40,430 nt of DNA from Nitrospirota bacterium. GTDB taxonomy: Bacteria > Nitrospirota > Thermodesulfovibrionia > UBA6902 > DSMQ01. The notes beneath the pieces are model-generated. The model saw only the letters and a program-made list of their open reading frames with translations. It searched no databases and was not told the origin of the DNA. The stretch is taken from contig JACRGX010000025.1 in assembly GCA_016212185.1 (NCBI GenBank), forward strand, positions 1 through 40,430. The letters run 5' to 3'. Every line of letters begins with the position of its first letter. Position 1 is the stretch's first letter. A program made the position numbers and the translations under genes. Below, piece by piece: positions 37,201 through 40,430 of the stretch.

Positions 37201-37440
37201 ATGCCAAACAGGTTAGAAGAGGAATTGAGGCAATTAGTTTCAAATGTTACTGAGGTACCGGTAGAAAAACTGACGCTTGATGCAGACTTTTTCAAAGATT
37301 TAGTGATTGATTCATTAAAGGCGATTGAGATTGTAGCCGCCTTTGAAAAAAAGTACCGGATTATTATCCCTGAAAAAGATATCCCTAATATCAGAAATCT
37401 GAGACAGATAATAGAATATACTAAGAATATAAAGCTATAG
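37201..37440 (+). CDS. Acyl carrier protein
   Basis: The 79-residue carrier protein has the phosphopantetheine attachment site at Ser38 in LVIDSLKAIEI, the D-S-L motif. Four helices are visible in the usual spacing and the overall charge is acidic to neutral. The acyl chain grows on the arm of Ser38. The predicted ribosome binding site (GGAG near 37182) lies rather far upstream of the ATG. It is placed between the chain-length-factor-like gene and the dehydratase, so it is dedicated to this cluster rather than to general fatty acid synthesis. Confidence 0.93.
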   Translation: MPNRLEEELRQLVSNVTEVPVEKLTLDADFFKDLVIDSLKAIEIVAAFEKKYRIIIPEKDIPNIRNLRQIIEYTKNIKL

Positions 37441-37456
37441 TCCGAGGGTTGGTGTA

Positions 37457-37900
37457 ATGATTTTTGATAAGGAAAAAATCAAATCTATTTTGCCGCATCG
37501 GGAGCCGTTTCTTTTTATTGACGGGGTTATTGAGATTAATGGCGCTGAAAAGGTTGTTGCAGTCAAACACATAGAGAACGATGAAAGCTTTTTTGAAGGA
37601 CATTTCCCCGGCAGACCTATAATGCCGGGTGTTTTAATGATAGAGGCCATGGCGCAGGCTTCAATAATCCTTTATTACATTGCCAAGCCTGAAATAGTTA
37701 AGACGAACCCTGATTATTATCTCGGCAATGTCAAGGCAGAGTTTATTTTACCGGTATATCCGGGGGATAAACTCATTATAGAAGTACGCGGTGTAAAGAT
37801 TCTGGACTATGCTGCAATTACGGATTGTGTGATAAAGGTGAAGGATAAAATTACGGCTAAGGCAAATCTTGTTTTTGCCGTTAGAAGTAAGAATGAATAA
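37457..37900 (+). CDS. fabZ: 3-hydroxyacyl-ACP dehydratase (FabZ family)
   Basis: This hotdog-fold dehydratase removes water from 3-hydroxyacyl-ACP to give the trans-2-enoyl form. ILPHREPFLFIDGV (11-24) and the catalytic GHFPGRPIMPGVLMIEAMAQ (48-67), with His49 and Glu63, are complete. The 147-residue length is normal. No enoyl reductase is seen in the window. If the cluster truly lacks one, the products would keep conjugated double bases of the polyene kind (that is, double bonds), but the reductase may lie downstream or elsewhere. It overlaps the next gene by eight bases. Confidence 0.93.
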   Translation: MIFDKEKIKSILPHREPFLFIDGVIEINGAEKVVAVKHIENDESFFEGHFPGRPIMPGVLMIEAMAQASIILYYIAKPEIVKTNPDYYLGNVKAEFILPVYPGDKLIIEVRGVKILDYAAITDCVIKVKDKITAKANLVFAVRSKNE

Positions 37901-39104
37901 CAGAAGAGTTGTAGTAACGGGAATCGGAGTTGTTTCGTCTGTGGGAATAGGCAGAGATGAGTTTTGGAAAGCCGTAATAAACGGCAAATCAGGGATAACA
38001 AAGGTTGATTCATTTGACACCAGTGAATTCAGGTGTCACTATGCCGGTGAGATTAAGGACTTCAGACCGGAGGATTTTATTGCAAGGAGGAAAGTGCAAT
38101 TCCTTGGCAGGACCTCACAATTAGCCATATCTGCCGCTGCCCTGGCGTTAGAAGATGCCGGATTATCTCCGAAGGATATTAATAAAAAAGGGGCAGGCGT
38201 TATTATCGGAACAACTATGGGTGAAAAGCCTTTGGAGGAATCCATTGATATCTGGTTTATGGCAGGGGCAGACAATATGAGCAAGACAAAAATACTTCAG
38301 TCTTCGGCGAATAATATACCTGCTAATGTTTCCAATTATTTTAAACTTTTGGGACCTAATTATCTTATTCCAACGGCATGTGCGGCAGGCAATTATGCCA
38401 TAGGTTACAGCTTTGACTTAATAAGAAAAGGGGATTTGGACTATGCTGTAGCAGGCGGCGCTGATTCATTCTCCAAGCTTGCATTCAGCGGCTTTCACCG
38501 CATCTATGCAATGTCCCCTGAAAAATGTCAGCCGTTTGATAAAAATAGAAAAGGCATGATGGTCGGCGAAGGAGCAGGAATTCTTATCCTTGAGTCGCTG
38601 GAGTCTGCATTAGAAAGGAACTCAGGCATATATGCAGAAATAGCCGGTTATGGACTTAGCTGTGATGCCTATCATATGACTGCCTCTCAGGTAGATGGTA
38701 TTGAAAAGGCAATGCGCAAGGCTTTAAAGGATGCAGACGTTGAAGAAAGAGAAGTTGATTATATAAACGCTCATGGAACAGGCACTCAGGGCAATGATAA
38801 GAATGAATGTGCTGCCATTAAGAGGGTTTTTAAGCAAAAATTTAAAACAGTTCCTGTGAGTTCTATAAAATCAATGCTGGGTCATCCTATGGGCGCTGCT
38901 TCTGCGATTGAGGCGCTGACCTGCTGCCTTGCAGTTAAAGAAAATATCATTCCGCCGACTATAAATTTTGAAAATACGGATCCAAACTGTGACATAGATT
39001 GCGTTCCCAACAAAGCAAGAGTAAAGAAGGTGAATATCGCATTAAATAATGGATTTGCTTTTGGAGGCAATAATTCTTGCCTGGTGATTAAGAAGTTTCA
39101 TTAA
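37893..39104 (+). CDS. Active 3-oxoacyl-ACP synthase (FabF/KS-alpha type)
   Basis: This is a decarboxylating condensing enzyme. The ATG at 37893 starts MNNRRVVVTGIGVVSSVGIG and overlaps the fabZ stop. Catalytic Cys163 is in TACAAGNYAI, His294 in NAHGTGTQGND, Lys326 and His331 in SIKSMLGHPMGAA, and the C-terminal FGGNNSCLVI closes the fold. At 403 residues it is standard FabF length. It is the likely active partner of the residue-less ketosynthase at 35946, whose N-terminus is very similar in layout (FRCHYAGEIKDFRPEDF versus FKCKSAGEISDFKPTYF). Such similarity suggests they arose by duplication. Confidence 0.92.
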   Translation: MNNRRVVVTGIGVVSSVGIGRDEFWKAVINGKSGITKVDSFDTSEFRCHYAGEIKDFRPEDFIARRKVQFLGRTSQLAISAAALALEDAGLSPKDINKKGAGVIIGTTMGEKPLEESIDIWFMAGADNMSKTKILQSSANNIPANVSNYFKLLGPNYLIPTACAAGNYAIGYSFDLIRKGDLDYAVAGGADSFSKLAFSGFHRIYAMSPEKCQPFDKNRKGMMVGEGAGILILESLESALERNSGIYAEIAGYGLSCDAYHMTASQVDGIEKAMRKALKDADVEEREVDYINAHGTGTQGNDKNECAAIKRVFKQKFKTVPVSSIKSMLGHPMGAASAIEALTCCLAVKENIIPPTINFENTDPNCDIDCVPNKARVKKVNIALNNGFAFGGNNSCLVIKKFH

Positions 39105-39130
39105 TAATATTAGTTATACAACTCAAAATT

Positions 39131-40430
39131 ATGACAAGAGAAAGAAGAGTGGTGATAACAGGGATAGGTCCTATAGCTTCCACAGGAATCGGGAAGGATG
39201 TGTTTTGGGAAGGGATTTTAAAAAAAAGGGTCGGTTTAAGATTAGAGGAGATTAATATTGACGGGGAAGAGTGGGATAAATTTTATTTTCATAAGGTAGA
39301 GGATTTTGATATTGAAAAATTTAGTATTAAGAAGGATATAATTGAGAGCATCCAGACATGGAAAAAAGGGAAGGAAGACAAAGACCTTTTATATTTATTG
39401 GCGGCAGTTAAATTAGCCATTGATGATAGTAGAATTTCTTACGATGAAGAGAATAATGATATTGGATTATTCTTAACAGCTGAACATCCCGGGTTTGAAC
39501 CTTTCTGTGAAGCAATAATCAAAGAAACTACGGCATATCTGGAAAAAAATCCATTTAATAGTAATTTTTCTAAGCATAAATTGTTTAGGCATGTGTTTGA
39601 GCATTTTTCCATAAAAGGTTACGACCTTCAAAGCTTTATGTATCTTTATTTCGTTGCCAGGGCATTTGGGATTCACGGATATTCTTTATTTAGCAACAAT
39701 GCTTGTGCGTCGGGTTTATTTGCTATGGAATCCGCAGCAAGACAAATTAGATACGGCGGAAGTAACATTATTTTGCTTGCAGGGGTAGATGTCGCTAATA
39801 CCATGTTTAAACATTTGTGGTTTAAAGAACAGAACCTTTATGCTGAGGATGGAAGGATAAAACCTTTCTCAAAAAAAGCCGATGGTATAGTTCTTGGCGA
39901 TGGAGCTTCAGCACTGGTTTTAGAAGAAATGGACTGTGCGTTAAATAGAAAAGCACATATCTATGCAGAATATCTTGGTGGGGGATTTTCACTGGAGGGC
40001 TGGAAAGTGACTGTGCCAATGATAGGAAGCTTATCGTATCAGGATGCAATAAAAGGCGCTTTAAAACAAACTCGTTTGAAGCCGGAGGATATTGATTTAA
40101 TAGTTCCCCACGGAGTGGCGATTAAAGTAACCGATGGATATGAAGCAAAAGCCATTACAGATATTTTTGGTAAAAACAATCAAAAGCCTTTCATAACGGC
40201 ATTTAAACCGTATGTGGGGCATAATCTTGGAGGAAGCGCTATTTTAGAAAGTATTATTCTTTTGCTATCTATGGAGAAAGATTTAATTCCGCCGGCATTG
40301 AATTGTGATGAGGTGGAACCGAAGTATAATATTGATATAGTAAGAGACTTTGTTCCGTATTCTTTAAATACAGCAATGAAGTTATCCTGCGGCTTCGCAG
40401 GGTATAATGCCGCGGCAATATTCAGGAAAC
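39131..40430 (+). CDS. Third, divergent ketosynthase (runs off the right edge)
   Basis: The frame is open for 433 codons from ATG 39131 to the window end, with no stop. It starts MTRERRVVITGIGPIASTGIG and has NNACASGLFAMES with catalytic Cys192, VPHGVAIKVTDGYEA with His327, and KPYVGHNLGGSA with Lys359 and His364. SCGFAGYNAAAIFRK near the edge is the normal C-terminal motif, so only a few residues are missing. The second His context differs from classical HGTGT (PHGVAI), and residues about 35-160 are unusual and highly charged. It is probably active but with a distinct substrate, such as a starter- or chain-length-specific role. Confidence 0.85.
   Translation, partial: MTRERRVVITGIGPIASTGIGKDVFWEGILKKRVGLRLEEINIDGEEWDKFYFHKVEDFDIEKFSIKKDIIESIQTWKKGKEDKDLLYLLAAVKLAIDDSRISYDEENNDIGLFLTAEHPGFEPFCEAIIKETTAYLEKNPFNSNFSKHKLFRHVFEHFSIKGYDLQSFMYLYFVARAFGIHGYSLFSNNACASGLFAMESAARQIRYGGSNIILLAGVDVANTMFKHLWFKEQNLYAEDGRIKPFSKKADGIVLGDGASALVLEEMDCALNRKAHIYAEYLGGGFSLEGWKVTVPMIGSLSYQDAIKGALKQTRLKPEDIDLIVPHGVAIKVTDGYEAKAITDIFGKNNQKPFITAFKPYVGHNLGGSAILESIILLLSMEKDLIPPALNCDEVEPKYNIDIVRDFVPYSLNTAMKLSCGFAGYNAAAIFRK

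Noticed and set aside
1-40430. tRNA or rRNA genes
   Set aside because: No CCA-ending cloverleaf or conserved rRNA segment was recognised by eye in the gaps; a covariance-model search would be decisive.

Overview
The window looks like chromosomal DNA of an uncultured Gram-negative bacterium. A complete lipopolysaccharide-type glycan locus (three GT9 heptosyltransferase-like proteins and a WaaL-like ligase), a type IV pilin, the five-carbon haem pathway (hemA, hemC) and a system II cytochrome c assembly protein (CcsA/CcsB type) support this. Gene style and repeat families resemble Nitrospirota (Thermodesulfovibrionia-like) genomes, but this is an inference from memory, not a database result.

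Layout. 1-1177: membrane protein and type IV pilin. 1178-3047: an accessory patch with two decayed 3' ends of a restriction-modification gene, an insertion-sequence scrap and two toxin-antitoxin pairs. 3084-6902 (minus): hemC, hemA, ccsA, a 62-residue protein and a MobB-like P-loop protein, packed as an operon. 7035-7904: truncated hsdM. 8091-10613 (minus): nucleotide-sugar 4-epimerase and UDP-sugar dehydrogenase. 10688-20242 (plus): an almost gapless run of four GT4 and three GT9 glycosyltransferases ending in an O-antigen ligase/polymerase. 20201-21034 (minus): rsmA. 21210-24187 (minus): a three-gene module with a TIGR04255-type protein, then a TnsA-like nuclease domain, a small zinc-ribbon ORF and a Phd/RelE pair. 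24192-30261 (minus): AddA- and AddB-like helicase-nuclease. 30526-32604 (minus): RhuM-Fic protein and a nucleotidyltransferase trio. 32872-34606 (minus): endonuclease III-like, HIT and CutA proteins. 35189-40430 (plus): fabG, a chain-length-factor-like ketosynthase lacking its catalytic residues, ACP, fabZ, an active ketosynthase, and a third divergent ketosynthase running off the end. The last block is a type II fatty acid/polyene-style synthase.

The most striking overall feature is small repeats inside reading frames. Degenerate tandem arrays of 7- or 8-bp units and short palindromes sit in frame within hemC, rsmA, addA, addB, the UDP-sugar dehydrogenase and three glycosyltransferases. They add roughly 7 to 40 residues at apparent loops. 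Related palindromes lie in many intergenic gaps, one is nested in another, and one has broken a decayed restriction gene. This resembles the protein-embedded palindromic elements of Rickettsia.

The other candidates for new biology are the KS/CLF/third-KS cluster, the TIGR04255 three-gene module, the RelE/zinc-ribbon/TnsA-like string and the nucleotidyltransferase trio. No tRNA, rRNA or CRISPR array was seen.
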